DNA of 64,000 bases from Beta vulgaris subsp. vulgaris. Its lineage: Eukaryota > Streptophyta > Magnoliopsida > Caryophyllales > Amaranthaceae. This document shows, piece after piece, positions 11,646 through 24,300 of the stretch. Positions within the stretch are counted from its first letter, which is position 1; each line of letters opens with the position of its first letter. A program made the translations under genes and the position numbers. Under the pieces are notes generated by a model that had not been told where the DNA came from, made no database searches, and was given only the letters and a program-made list of their open reading frames with translations. The DNA lies in contig NC_079207.1 in assembly GCF_026745355.1 (NCBI RefSeq), positions 35,638,930-35,702,929 on the forward strand. Direction: 5' to 3'.

Positions 11646-12812
11646 TGTTGAGTTCCCTGTTTGGAGTTTTGAGTGATGACAAACCACATTGAACTATTAT
11701 ATTGCATGCATGTTTCTATTTACATGTGTAGGTGCCAAAGTACAAGTTCAATGGATAGAAAGACGAAGCTTGCGAAGCCAAGTCTTGAAGAATTGCATGA
11801 AGACCAAGATCATGTTGTAGCATTTAGGTCTTAGATGCAATGTAAGTGGTATAAAGGTGTTGATGCACTATAAAGGTTTGAAACTAGAGAGATGAGTTAG
11901 TTGTGGATGACAAGAAACCTCGGTTACTTGTCATACACAACTACAAGTAAACTTGGTTGACTGGAACAGTCTGGAAACACATCTGAACCAGTCCTCTAGG
12001 GTTTATTTCATACATTCGTATTTTAGGAAAGTTTTCTTTCCGCGCAAAATTGATTTTCAAAATACACGGATGCATGGTTTGTTGTGTGAGCAAGATTTCT
12101 TAAGTATGGTAAGTGTGTTATATGATCTTATACTGATTTTATTTATTATCAAATAAAATCAGTGAGTATATTTTCCTTGGAATAATTTCCATACTTCCGA
12201 GGAAAATATACTCTCATAATATCATGTAACATTTACTTACCAAAGGCTTATTTAAGGAGTTCTGCTAGCACACACACGAGGGAGCTTTTGCACGCATATT
12301 TTCATAATACTCTAAGCAAAAGCATTTCATCTCTTGAACTCTCAAATCTAAGCATAAACCCGAATACCACATAGATCTTAAATTACTCTCATTCTAAGCG
12401 TGTAAGCTAAGGTTGTTTGTTTTTGAGAGAAAAACTGATTGTATTTGAGCATTCTATGAGTTCAGTTTGCTGGGGAAGTTGATCGGGGATCAACTTCATT
12501 TGAACCATCATAGTTGGTGGTTGGGTCGAACTTCCATAGGTGGAAGTTGGGGATCATCTTGTGCATAGGTGCATAAGTGATTGAGCGTAATTCTTTTGTT
12601 ATTCTGTGTTGATTAATAAAAGAGTGAGTGAGTGGAGGACGTAGACTCATTAGAAGTCGAACCTCGTTAAATCCTTGTGTTGTTTATTCATTGCTTTTAT
12701 TTCCGCTGCTAGAGAACTGTTCCTTTACTGTTCTTACTATAATCGAAAAATCTACAACATTCGGACAAACACTTTAATTCACCCCCCCTCTTGAGTCTCA
12801 CTTACACTTTCA
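11646..12812 (+). repeat. 3' LTR of the first copia element
   Basis: Begins TGTTGAGTTCCCT and ends CACTTTCA. It matches the 5' LTR along its whole length with roughly 30 substitutions and a few small indels (for example an added AGCTAA-type change near 12405). Confidence 0.95.
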
Positions 12813-12951
12813 ATGTTATGGTACCTTTGCAAGCTATGGGACTTGACTCCCACATCGATCATATGGAGGACTGATGTGGAATTTATATAAAATTGTGGGC
12901 TCTCTTCCCTTTAGGCTAGCTTTTGGCGAGGCTCTCTGTGATCCTATATTA
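12813..12951 (+). mobile_element. TRIM-like 3' LTR, continuation after the copia insertion
   Basis: The first five bases are the right copy of the copia target duplication (ATGTT). The sequence then continues the TRIM LTR, with a CCCACATCGATCATATGGAG stretch recalling the CCCACATCG start region of many plant TRIM LTRs. It runs to TGTGATCCTATATTA near 12951, which pairs with the 5' LTR tail at 1330-1391. Together with 1539-1542 the LTR would be about 138 bp. Confidence 0.5.
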
Positions 12952-13441
12952 GTGCACCACACACCATTGGAGTTCCGAAGGTCTAAACAAAAAATTGAGG
13001 AGTGTGGAATCCTTGATTATTGTAAATGTATAATTTTTTCTATCGAATTGTGGGTGAATGCTTTATAAAGTGCGGTTTTGATCATTATGTACTTTACGAT
13101 TCCTCGCGAGTCTTGGATACTTCTCATGAGCATCTAGATGTACCTTTTTTTCTATTCTTGGAAGGATGGGATCAAAAGAAAACTTCTAAGTTATTTCCTA
13201 ATACTTTTTCCATTTTGTAGTAAATGTAACAAATGAGTATTATTTGTGAAATATAAAATATTTATTTATTGTATTTAAAATGAAACGGAGAAAGTATGTT
13301 TCTTGTTGTGAATAAACACGAGATTGAGGTATTGTGTAGACGTAAAATCATGATTGTTGAGAGTCCTTTTTTCATACAAATAGCACATCCTCATCATCAT
13401 CGGTGGGTAATTTCTTATGACACAGGAGCATATCTAGTACC
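12952..13441. other. No gene; possible mariner-like end
   Basis: AT-rich. Near 13270-13300 a sequence like AAAATGAAACGGAGAAAGTAT resembles one end of a Stowaway/mariner element, but I cannot find the matching opposite end. Confidence 0.3.
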
Positions 13442-13687
13442 TCAAGTATACATGTCTTGCTCATCAATGTCCCCACCAGTAGCACAACAAATTATGTCTA
13501 AGACAAAAGTTATGAAAATAAGAAACGAAAGCTTAAAAAAATCATCTAAAGCAAGACGATATTCATACCATTTCTTGTAAGCACGAAGAGCATTAATAAC
13601 AATGAGACAATCACTCTCAATCACCAATTTCACCACGCCAAAATCTACAACAAATTTGAAATCCGTCTGGACAACCATCGTTTCCAC
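13442..13687 (-). pseudogene. RNase H-like (RVT_3) domain fragment
   Basis: An 81-codon open stretch on the minus strand reads DFGVVKLVIESDCLIVINAL, the strand-and-helix core with the ESD and INAL landmarks of the RNase H-like domain in plant LINE pol proteins and their host derivatives. The catalytic context before and after is missing: no upstream reverse transcriptase and no downstream HVxREaN motif. A remnant of a non-LTR retrotransposon or of a domesticated RNase H gene is most likely. It lies between the copia/TRIM nest and ELP2 with no visible partner. Confidence 0.55.
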
Positions 13688-14751
13688 AATTCATAAATTA
13701 CTTATAATCACACGGGTGCAAGATAATCATATCTTCTTTTTAAAACTTTTAAGCTCTGTGTCGTTTTAAAATGGTATGAGTACTCGAGGGAATCACGGGG
13801 CATATCAGGTGTGGTTTCACCGGTATTCAACTGAACCCGCAAAAGCCTTGAAAAAAGTAAAACATCAAAAATAAAATTGCTTATAAAAATGGGATGCCTC
13901 ATAGCTGAACTAATGCATTTGGTTAACTAGTTGTGTCGAGCATATGCGACCATTATCAATTGACGTGATTCGACTCTTATTTAGAACTTTTTTAGTTTCC
14001 CTAAAAGAACTTTTGCCTTTTAAATTTTTGCTCAATTTTTTGTTTTTCATTTTCAAAATTTTACCTTAATCAACCTAGCTTCTACCCTTTATTTTTTAAG
14101 TTAAGAATATTCTGTAAATTTTCTGAATCTTTTATGTATTGTCCTTTTATATCTCTGTATTTTTTAATGCATAAAGAGATGTTATTAGATTGCTAAATAT
14201 ATCATAAGTGAGAATAATTTGCTCATGTATTTATATGCTAATTACAATAAGATTGAGATTAATCTTAGTTTGTATGATTTTAACGCTTAACTGATAAAAT
14301 GGATATTAATGAATGACAATGTATCTTAATTGATTATTATATTTAAATAATGGGCTTGGATATAAATGAATGATAAAGTATCTTAATGTCTTATTGGGCT
14401 AAAATTACTAGTTATTACTTGTAAGTACGATTCTTGCCCAGTGTATAGGAATATTTTGATCAATTGTTTCTTCTCAAATAACTTCGAACCCATGTACACC
14501 AAATCCTAAATCAGGCATTGGAGAGAATAATAACATTTATACATATAGAAAAGCTCAAGCATCAACGAGACTTTTTAAGTAGTATCAAAAAAAGAAACCA
14601 AGGGGTACAACTAACAGAACTAGAGACAACGAAATAAAACAAATAAGCAAATAGAAAATCTCATATAAGAATGTCTTACAATGATCTATGATCAAACAAG
14701 GGGTAAGTTTTTGACCAAAAGACATCACTTTTCTCAAAAGTGATCCATTTA
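13688..14751. other. AT-rich intergenic sequence, nothing recognised
   Basis: No convincing reading frame on either strand. Two similar stretches of ATAAATGAATGATAAAGTATCTTAAT type occur near 14300 and 14360. Confidence 0.4.
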
Positions 14752-15114
14752 AGGCTCCGTTTGGTAGGGCGTAAAACGTTTTCCTGGAAAACTGTTTTCC
14801 TCTATTTTCAGTTTTACATTGTTTGGTTGGCAAAAGAGTGTAAAACCATTTTCCCTTGGGTAAAATTACTCTCCCAAGGATGGAAAACCATTTTCCTTTC
14901 AAAATGAAGGGAAAACTATTTTCCTTCTTTCTCTTGTACACTCCTCTCACTACCTCCTTACTTTCCCTTTCATTTTCCTTTCATTTCATCATTTTTTTTT
15001 ACATCGAACCAAACAACGGAAAACTAAATTTGGAATTGTATTTTCCATTGTAAATTGTTTTCCATGAAAATCATTTTACACTGAAAATATTTTACGCCCT
15101 ACCAAACGGAGCCT
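14752..15114. mobile_element. Foldback-like MITE with perfect 25-bp terminal inverted repeats
   Basis: The first 25 bases (14752-14776) are the exact reverse complement of the last 25 (15090-15114); the outer bases are AGGCTCCGTTTGGTAGGG. The interior is also largely self-complementary (GGAAAACxxTTTTCC words throughout), so the whole 363 bp could fold back. No coding capacity. The GGCTCCGTTTGG end is common in plant hAT-type MITEs, but I see no clear target duplication, so the superfamily is open. It ends 214 bp beyond the ELP2 stop codon, in or near the 3' flank of that gene. Confidence 0.75.
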
Positions 15115-15328
15115 AAAAGTAAAATATAACCTTTTTATTTAAAAGTAATCTTTTTATCTTATAATGATCTCTATAATTTAAATAGTCACCCTATTTAGAT
15201 AATAAGATAGTCTTATATTAATATCATTGTAAGACAGACTTATACAAGACTTACTTAGTAAGCAAAATAAAGTACCGCATAATTTTGGCAGATGAACATG
15301 CCTCGGCAACACAATCATTGAGAAAATC

Positions 15329-18300
15329 CTAGCATTTGCCAACATTCACCTCAAAGACACGTACACAATTATCATCCCCACACGAAGCCAATTGGATCTT
15401 TTGGCCGTCTTCTACCTTTTCTGTGTTTCTCCATGCTAAACGCTGCACAGTAGAGGCATGGCACATGAATGGATCCAAGCGTGCAACAACATTAGCTTCA
15501 AATCCTGCACCTGCCGCGCAATTATCTTCAGTTCTAGCCAAAAGATCCCACAGTTCTATGAATCCGTTTTCCAATCCAACTGCTAGTAAACCATGATTGG
15601 TTTTACGTTCAACACCGAGCCAAGAAATGGCAGTAACACTACACGGAAATGGTGGCAAAGTTGATAGCTGTTTGACAGTTTTATTGTTCTCTACCGACCA
15701 TAGCTTCACGGTCTTATCTCTTGAACCAGTTGCAAATTGATGGCCAAAAGGATTCCAAGAGCATGCCCATATAATTCTCTTGTGGGCCTCTTGCCTCGCT
15801 AGAAGCTCATAACTGATTTCCTCCGAACCTGAACATCATTTCAGATTGGTAATCTAGAATGCTTAGTAAAGCATATTATAAAATTATTAAGCAGCAATTA
15901 AGAAAATATCACCACTCATCCCCTGAGTTTTGAAAGACTGCATCAGAAAAACTGGATATAAAATTTCTCAAAACAATAGAGTTATCAGGACAAGGGCATG
16001 GATGCTTATAGCAAATAACCAATGGCATAATTCCTTTTACCTTCAATGTGATGAAAAAGGTTCAGAGTGGTTGTAGACAATTCTTACCTTCTTCAGATAA
16101 TGAGATGACATTCTATTTGATCGTTAGTGAAGAATCTAAGACCACAGCATGTTTTCGCATATTCTAAAATGCATAGGATGACCAAGTCTATATACATTCC
16201 CTAACTAGTCATATTACCTTAATTTTTCTTATTTCACATTATGTGTCACTTCCAAATATCAATACACCATCACTTGCTAGTGAAAAATATTAACACAAAA
16301 ACACTAGTTAGTTTTGGATACTTATGCGATAAATTAAGAAACTCTCTATTGTGTGCATAACTTTAAGACACTTATTTTGGAATGGAGTGTATAAAGTATT
16401 ATTATTATCAACAACCAAAATACCCACAAATTAGTAAGGCTAGGTTACCTTTTCTTTTTATGAAAAAAACAGAGAACTGGCGATCCCTAGAGACAGACAA
16501 AAGTAAACTGTCATCATGAGAAAATTCCATCTGTGTCACAGTCAAGCTATGAGACTGTAAGCGACCAACAGCTTTCCATGATCCAATCTCCCAGAGCCAT
16601 ATTTCTGCTACTGAAACTGTCTGAGCCTGCAAATCAATACCTCATCAAGACAAACACCCGGCACGCCAATAGTAGCACAACATAACGCTGAAAGATGAAA
16701 AGAGGATGAAGGTGGCCAACAAAAAGATACGGGTTGTTTTTCCTTTGACCACACTAATTATGAAAATAAATGTTACAGAAAGCTGACAACTCGTCAGATG
16801 TTGACTCTACTTGTTACCTTTTCTTCCCAGAGACACAACAACTATATTCAGAAATTAAATTTCTCGAAGGCTTTCTCTTCCTTGTTTAGTATTTTAGCTG
16901 GCCTGTTCGGAATCCAGAGTCCATATTTTCGGAATTATTATCTTAAAAGCAAGAAGAAAAGAAGAATGAATTCCTCAAACCAATAAATGGTTCAAAATCT
17001 TTCCTAGCTTGACACGAAACAAGGGAGGCATTAGATAGACAAACTTGTACTCATAATCGGAAAAAGAGATCATTAATGTTAAGTGTCGAAAGGACACAAC
17101 AACAATTTAAGAAGAATGTGAAATGGCATTAAAAATAAAGTTCCATCTCAACTCAAAACTCCAAAGCTTTGCAATTCAACAATATCAGATAAAAGCCCCA
17201 GTGGCTCTCTCATGACAAGGTAGTAGTTTGAAGAAAAATGATAATGAATCTCGTGCGTATTTTGGTACACGCTATCTGACATGAATATACAAGACTATCT
17301 TAGTTTTAAAAGGCACAAGGCGCACCGAGGCGGAAAGCCGCAATGCGAAGAGAGGTGCAAGGCGAAGGCACACGCATCTCGTAGGCAAGGCGCACCTTTG
17401 GTGCCAAAAAAGTTCAATTTCAATTATAGAACATATTTTATACTCCAAACAGTATACAAATAACTAAAAAAATTTAAGTAGTTGTACTGCAAAATAATTA
17501 ATTGCAAAAGTAGCTAATGTAATATAATTAATTGAAAATTAAGCAACCTGTTGTAATTAGAACCTAACTGTAAATATTTTTATAAAAAAAATCTGACCAG
17601 AGGAGAAGAAAAGCAGAACATAAGAAAGAAAGGTGAGGGGACGAAAAAAGAAAAAGAAAAAAACAGAGAAAAAAAACAAGAAAAAAAAACTGGAAAAGTA
17701 ATAATATCACATGAGAAAAAAAAATTTAAAAAAAGAGGGGGTGCCCCACACGCCTGCACCCTCCCCAAAAAGAGAGCGCTTCTTGTGCCTCATGCCTCCT
17801 AAAAAGGCGCAGAAAGCGCGCGCCCCATCGCGCCTCCGGTTGCTCGCCTAGCCTGAGCAGTTGGAAGTGTTCCTCGTCGCCTGGACCCGCCTTGCGCCCA
17901 GGCGCGCTTTTCAAAACTAAGAAGACTATAGTACTATACACTGTCACTACTGACAAACATGTGTTATTCTTCATTGATTTGTTACCACTCATACACAACA
18001 TTGGGAAATAGTGGATATCTAAAGAATGAAAACATGTGTGATCATGTGTTGTTTGTTAGTGGTAATTTACTACCTTGATATTCACGATTTTACACGTAAT
18101 ATTCCAAGTCAAGGTATGCATGTAATTCATTACCGTTCCATTAATATACTTCCTTTTTTTTTAGGTGCCCCTTCCAACATGCTTCTTTGACCATTGAAGT
18201 CTCTAATTGCATGTAAGTAAAAAAATTATAAAAAATTGATATTTTGAAATATGCACCGAGAGGTATCTAACAAGATCCCACTTGACTATGGTTTTTCTAA

Positions 18301-21300
18301 TATGATGGTGAGAGAATATAGTCAAACCTGGTTAATAAATAGTGGTCAAATGTCAAATGGTGCAACTAAAAAATTAGAGGAAGTATTAGCTTCCACAAAG
18401 CAGAACTCAGGTGTAATGAAGGATGGAAAACCATATTTATGCTATTGTGAATCGTAAAGGACCAAAATCTTATGTGGAAACCAACATTTAAAACAATAAA
18501 CTGCAGCAGAATTCAACTGCCAAGTATAGTAATCGTCTATGATCCAATTTCAGTGGTTGATAATGAAGGGAGAAGGGTCGGACATCTTATTGAACATAAA
18601 GACCCGTTTAAATAGGGGTTAGGTTTCAACTAATTCTAAGTAGAGATCGGCCATGAAGAACCAAGATGCATATCCATTACTTTATCATTTCAAAACTAGC
18701 CTCTTGAATTTATATAAAGCCATTACTTAAATGAAAAGCATCCAAAAATTCCATGTAGCGGCGAGAATGCTGAACATGATTTTTCCATGATGAGACAAAA
18801 GACCAGAAGCTTGAAGCTCATCAATTCAGATCAATTCCAAAGAAATGTTGGATTACTTTTAGAAGATGAGTCCAAAGTTCCACATATTGAAAGCAATCTC
18901 CATCCTTTGAAACTCCAACCCGAATTCGCTAAATTTATTTGCATCCTCCAAAGTTCAGTCGAGCTTTGCCTTCACTATAGCTATTCACTTTCCTTCTCCC
19001 TCACCCGACACAAAAGGAGGGTTTTTGTGACACTTTGGACCCACTCAGATATATTATGCTGTAATGATGCAGCAGGACAGATATAACATATAATAACTTG
19101 CGAGCAATACTTGTATAGATAAAATGTAAACATAGAAAAGCTTCACATCCAAGTCGCATATTTCTAATGAGCCCGAAATTCGTGAAGATTCTTAAAGTAA
19201 CATAAACTTAATTAGAGTATGAATGATATAAAACATGTCCTACGCAAAACACGCCCCCAATACCATAAATAATGGATGAAAGCCCATACCTTACAAGAGG
19301 AAGCGACAAGCTTTCCGCTGTGGTCACAACATAAAGAAAACAATTCATTTCCATGACCGTAAAGCTTGTGCGATTCCGGCCACAATGTATGCCATGCCAG
19401 TTGCTCCTCAATAGGTGGTTCAGTCAATGTTACTGGTACTGCATCAGGAACAGTTTCAAGTGTGTCAACCACATCAGTGTCAGGTCTCTTTGGAGTCTCT
19501 TCTGCTGCACACATCAAACTAAACCTGTGACTATCTCATTACATTATGCAAAACTTGAACCTAGCCATGCCCAAGAGTGAGGAGTTACCATGAACATATA
19601 TAGGTTTCTGCGATAATCCAAGAGCAGACATATTAGCCCCTAAGATTTGAACACCCAGCTGAATGTCTTCCTGGACGTCAGATCCTGACGAAACAGCATA
19701 ATTTAATGTCTTTAAAAATGATAAAGGGGCTTCAAAAACTCTGGCCACTTTCTCATCAGCTCCACAAACAAAGCGGTGGTTCCCTTTCCCTTGTATGATC
19801 GCCACACAATTAATATCATGACCATGAACTTGCGGACGAGCAACTTCATGCCAGGAGCACCTGTCTCCCATATGGCTCAACCAAGGAGAGAAGATTCGAG
19901 TTGTCTGCAAATTTTGAATTCGAAGTGAAATCCTACTTATCAGAAAGGCTGTAGACACTAATTTCCAAATAGCAACCCAAGGTGGCATGCCAATTCAAAT
20001 GAGCAACAGAAATGATTAATTGAACTAATAATTCCCCCCTAAGGCATCTTAATGTTTGCATTACGAATGTGGGTCTGTGTGTGCGTGTAATTGAAGATCC
20101 AATGAAAAGTGAGAAAATTTTCAAAAATATACGATCAACATGATTAATTGTTATTAATAAACAAATCCAATGGCATTTTTCAGAATAAATGCAATTTGAG
20201 TGATATACATGTTGAGGAGCCCGCACAACCAAAACCAACCCCATAAATACACGCATTTAGCCACATAAAATCTTAATTCACATTTCAAATCTCAATTGTG
20301 CCTATACTGCAACCCTTACCACCCACTCCTTTTTTTTGGCTATGTTCGGCCAAACAACATGATGATCATTCTCTCTCTCTGGTCTCAACAAAGACGCTTC
20401 GATGAAACACCCATAATCATTTGATTCGTTTCTAGCATGGCAAACACAACGGAAAAAATTGAAGCTTTGATTTAAATTGTTGATTAATAGTAGATAATGA
20501 AGATAATAAAGTCAATGAATATGGACATGAAATCATTGATACAATTTCTATTTCGGGAAATTCTACATGGTGGTATTTAAGTTTCAACTTTTCTATATGG
20601 TGGCAAGGAAAAATATTATTATACAAAGTGATCCCAAGTTTGGAAAATTCAACAGTGGCCTTATTTCTTTAATTGGTGGCTCAAAAATTAAACCGTAGCC
20701 ATTTCTCTCTCCTCCCTCCTCCCCTTTCTCTCTCCTTCCCATCCCCTTTCTCTCTCTAAACCACAACTAAGCCACCACAGCAGCAACACCCCCGCCAACC
20801 ACCTTAGCACGACTGCATCAACCAATACTACCATCATTCGAACACCCACCAAACCCAACAAATCACCCCATCTGCCACTGCAACAACCCGACCACCACCA
20901 CAGCACCCACAAACCACCCAAAAAACACCACCAGTCCACCACAACACCCACTAAATCACTCCCTCTGCCCCCGAAACACTCCAAGAAACAACCCCATGTG
21001 CCCGGAAACACCCACAAACCACTTCCTCTCTTCTCTCCACCGCCTCCACCATTGATTCGGGGAAAAATTTGAGCCTAAAAATGGGCAGTGGTTGTTGGTG
21101 TTTATGTGGAAGTGGTTGTTGTTGGGGGGTGGTGCAAAGGTGGTTGGGCGATGGTGGTACATTAGAGGTGGTGTGGTGCGTGGTGGAGGAGAGAGAAAGA
21201 CGGGCGGTGGACAGATGAGAGAGAAATGGGTGTTTTAGGGTGTTACGGTGGTGGTTGGGTTGTTCAAGGGTGAAGTGGGGTTTTAAAGGCTACTATGTAG

Positions 21301-24300
21301 AATGTTAGGAATTTGAGGGTGACGTTGTATAACATTTTGTTTGCCCTGCCACCATGTAAAAAAGTTGAAACTTGGAGGCCACCATGTAGAATTTTCCTTC
21401 TATTCTTTTACCTATTTTTTCAACATTTTTTTAGATGCCTAAACTAGAAACTTTCATGTTACCTTAAATACTGTATTAAATTGTTACTTTTTTCATGTCA
21501 ATGTAAACTTTTTTTTGGTTTCCAAATATTAAATTTCCTTTTGTTTGCAGTATTCACAATTTGAACTCAAATTAGGGTCTAAAGTTTTCATACAAAATCT
21601 AAAATGGCCTGAAATTTCTCACTTCCATACTCTCTCTAGCATTTGGGGTTTATGTTTTTTTTTTTTTTTAACAGTTTGAGCTCAGATTTGGGTCTAGAGT
21701 TTTCCTTCACAGCTCAAATTCCTCTCCCACCCTCTCTGTTTCTCATCTCTAAGGTTGAAGATCAGTAATCCAAACCCTAGCCCCTTTTTTTATGGACTGA
21801 GGGAACCACAAAACAGTTATACTAAGGGCAGACCATTGGAAGAGGTTGTAACTTGTAAGGAGCTGCCACAATGTGGCAGGGGGGGAACTTACCGGCAAAC
21901 ACAGTGGTGGTTCACACTTCACATGAAGGAAGTTAAATGGTGTAGAAATTTTGTAAGAGAATTAAAAGATGAGTATGCCCAACGTGATGGCCAGTGATAG
22001 TGGTTGGTATCATCAAGAGTTATGGACGGTGGTGAAAGACAAGTATCCAGAAGGCCGTAGCCTAGCATTAGTTGTCATTTTATTAGCTTTAAAAGGTGCC
22101 AGGTGCACCGAGGTGCAAAGGATCCCTGCAGCCTAGGCGCAAGGCCCACCTTTTATTGATAATTTTTATATGTGCTTGTACAAGAGCTCAAATCTTTAGT
22201 GCAAAAATTAATAATAACAACAGACCCTACGCAAAATACAGATGCTAGTTCAAAGCCAAGTGATAAAGAAACTACTAATTTTATTTTATTGTTAAAAAGA
22301 ACCTATACAGAACGAAAAAAAACAGAGGAGGAGCAGGGATTCATACATAACGTGAGTACTAAGTCAAGAGAGAGTGCGGTTCATAAGACAACATAAACAA
22401 AAGGGAGAAAGAAAGAACGCCGATTTTTGTACAGGTCAAAAAGACACAACATAAAGAAAGAAAGCCAAACTCGTGAAGCTTCACAGAGTACCAAATCGAA
22501 GAGAAAGAGAAAAGGTGAAGAGCCGAGAATGAAGAAGGTGAGGACGATGAAGAGAGAGAAAGGAAAGAAATAACAGTGAAATGTGTGACAAGCAACGATC
22601 ATCTGATATCCTGCTGGCAGACATCATTGGGGATGGATGGCCAGCAAACTTTGTCTCCATCAACAAGCTGCTGACCATTATTATACAATTTCTACCCAAA
22701 TCGTGAAGAAAGGTTTTTGTTCAAATTAGGATTTTGATTTAAGGATAAGATTGACACAATAAACAATTAATTGAGGACTTCCACACGAGATTGAATTTAA
22801 TGCTTGAGTAAGAGCTCAATTAGATGAAAGACTGGTCCTTCTTAGGTTTCCTCAAGTCTGTCTTTTCTTCCCTAAAAGCGGCGAAGCGGCACGCCTTGCC
22901 CGAGACGAACTGAGGCGTGCGCCTACCTGAGAGCCTTCAGTGCGGATTCAGAAAATAAGATCATTATTGCATTCTTCCTTTTATATAGGTTAAGTTGTTG
23001 TGAACCCTTCAAGCATGGATGCATATATGTGCATCACAATATGTTTTTGTTTCCAAAACAATTTATTTGCATGAGCCTATGAGGATTTGGGGGGATTTGT
23101 CTTACTAGGAATCCTAACAAGGAAGTTCAATCGCTAATCTTCTGAAGAGAATTTGAGGGCTTGCAAAACAAATGAGACTAAATTGCCTTGGGAGTGGTCC
23201 CAGGAACGCATAAAAATTATTCCTAGTTTTACATTCAATTTTTTTATCACATGGTACTTTTAGATTTCCACTGACTTCTAGTGTCATTTATGGAATCTTA
23301 ACCATGTCATACGAGTTGCTCACTTGTGTCATTTGGATGTAGTGAAATTAAGTAAATCTAGGCTATGAGAAAGCCAAAACAGGATTCTGTAGACTGGAAG
23401 AACATACCTGGTCATGACTGACTGATAGCAAAAATTTACCACATCTGGCCCATGCAATGTCTGATACAGCTGCATAATGACCAGAAGGAACTTTCTGCGG
23501 CTGCCAATTCTCAGAATCGATACCAACATCTTTCCAGAGATGAAAAGACCCACCATATCCATGCGCCAAAATGGCATCCCCGTATGGACTCCAGTGCCCT
23601 CCATAAAATCCCAAAGCACAGTGACTAAGCTCCCCAACAGTAACAAAATTCATCCAGATGCCAGAAGTCCTCTCAGGTCTCCAGATCATCATTGTCTTGT
23701 CCATAGATGCAGATAAAATGCTTTGAGGTTGCATGTATCCTCCCCTCTCTGCGGATGCAATAGAAGGTGGCTGCCACTGGACTGAATACACCCAATCTTC
23801 ATGTCCAATGAGGAGAGACTCCAGCGATATCTGATAGGTTGATAAGCCAGAAACAAATAGAGGACCTTCAATGTATGACGCTAAGCCTATTACATCTTTT
23901 CTCTCAGAGTTACCCAAGGATTCACATAAAACCATTTTCCATATGCGTATAGATTTATCCTGAGATGAACTCACAAGCAACAAATTTTCTCTTGGCCCAT
24001 TTTTGCCTATAGGCAAGGAGAAGTCCAGACTTCTAATCCAATCTGAATGTCCTTTCAGTTCACAAGCACGAATAAACTGTAATCCATCAATTATAAGTAG
24101 AATAAGAATATTGCATCCCAGATCCACAGAAAGATTTGCCTCAAAACAATATTCAAAGAACAACAAAAAAAAGAGAAAAGAAAAGAAAAGAAAAAAAAAG
24201 GAGAGAGAGAGAGAGAGAAGGAAGCTTATATATACCTTTCCCGACCTCTCTCTGCTATACAGATGAACCTTGTTATCCAAACCTCCCATGGCAAGGATCA

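Larger units (their letters stand above)
1543..12812 (+). mobile_element. Complete SIRE/Maximus-type Ty1-copia retrotransposon with a third ORF, coding regions broken
   Basis: An 11.27-kb element flanked by ATGTT. Order: 5' LTR (1543-2703), tRNA-Met primer site, gag with zinc knuckle and coiled coil, protease, integrase, reverse transcriptase, RNase H, then a 3.3-kb tail with a separate reading frame, polypurine tract and 3' LTR (11646-12812). The integrase-before-RT order defines Ty1-copia. The long LTR, long coiled-coil gag region and the extra frame after RNase H point to the SIRE lineage. The LTRs differ at roughly 30 visible sites over about 1160 bp, so insertion is fairly recent. Gag, pol and ORF3 are nevertheless each split by several frameshifts or stops, so this copy cannot encode its own products. 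Confidence 0.93.
16627..19289 (-). other. ELP2 intron 8, with two DNA transposons
   Basis: 2663 bp; donor GTATGG, acceptor TTTGCAG, phase 0. It contains an hAT-like element (17299-17921) and a Stowaway-like MITE (18149-18383). The remaining sequence is AT-rich with no credible gene on either strand. Confidence 0.85.
19905..23407 (-). other. ELP2 intron 6, with Mutator-like element and a GC-rich repeat
   Basis: 3503 bp; donor GTATGT, acceptor TTTGCAG, phase 0. It holds the element at 20555-21397, an imperfect direct repeat near 21560-21590 and 21672-21705 (TTGAACTCAAATTAGGGTCTA against TTGAGCTCAGATTTGGGTCT), and a sequence related to the intron 8 hAT element (22086-22940). Confidence 0.85.

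Noticed and set aside
12838..12951. 5S rRNA-bearing Cassandra TRIM
   Set aside because: The TRIM-like LTR lacks any stretch resembling 5S rRNA control regions, so only a generic TRIM call is supported.
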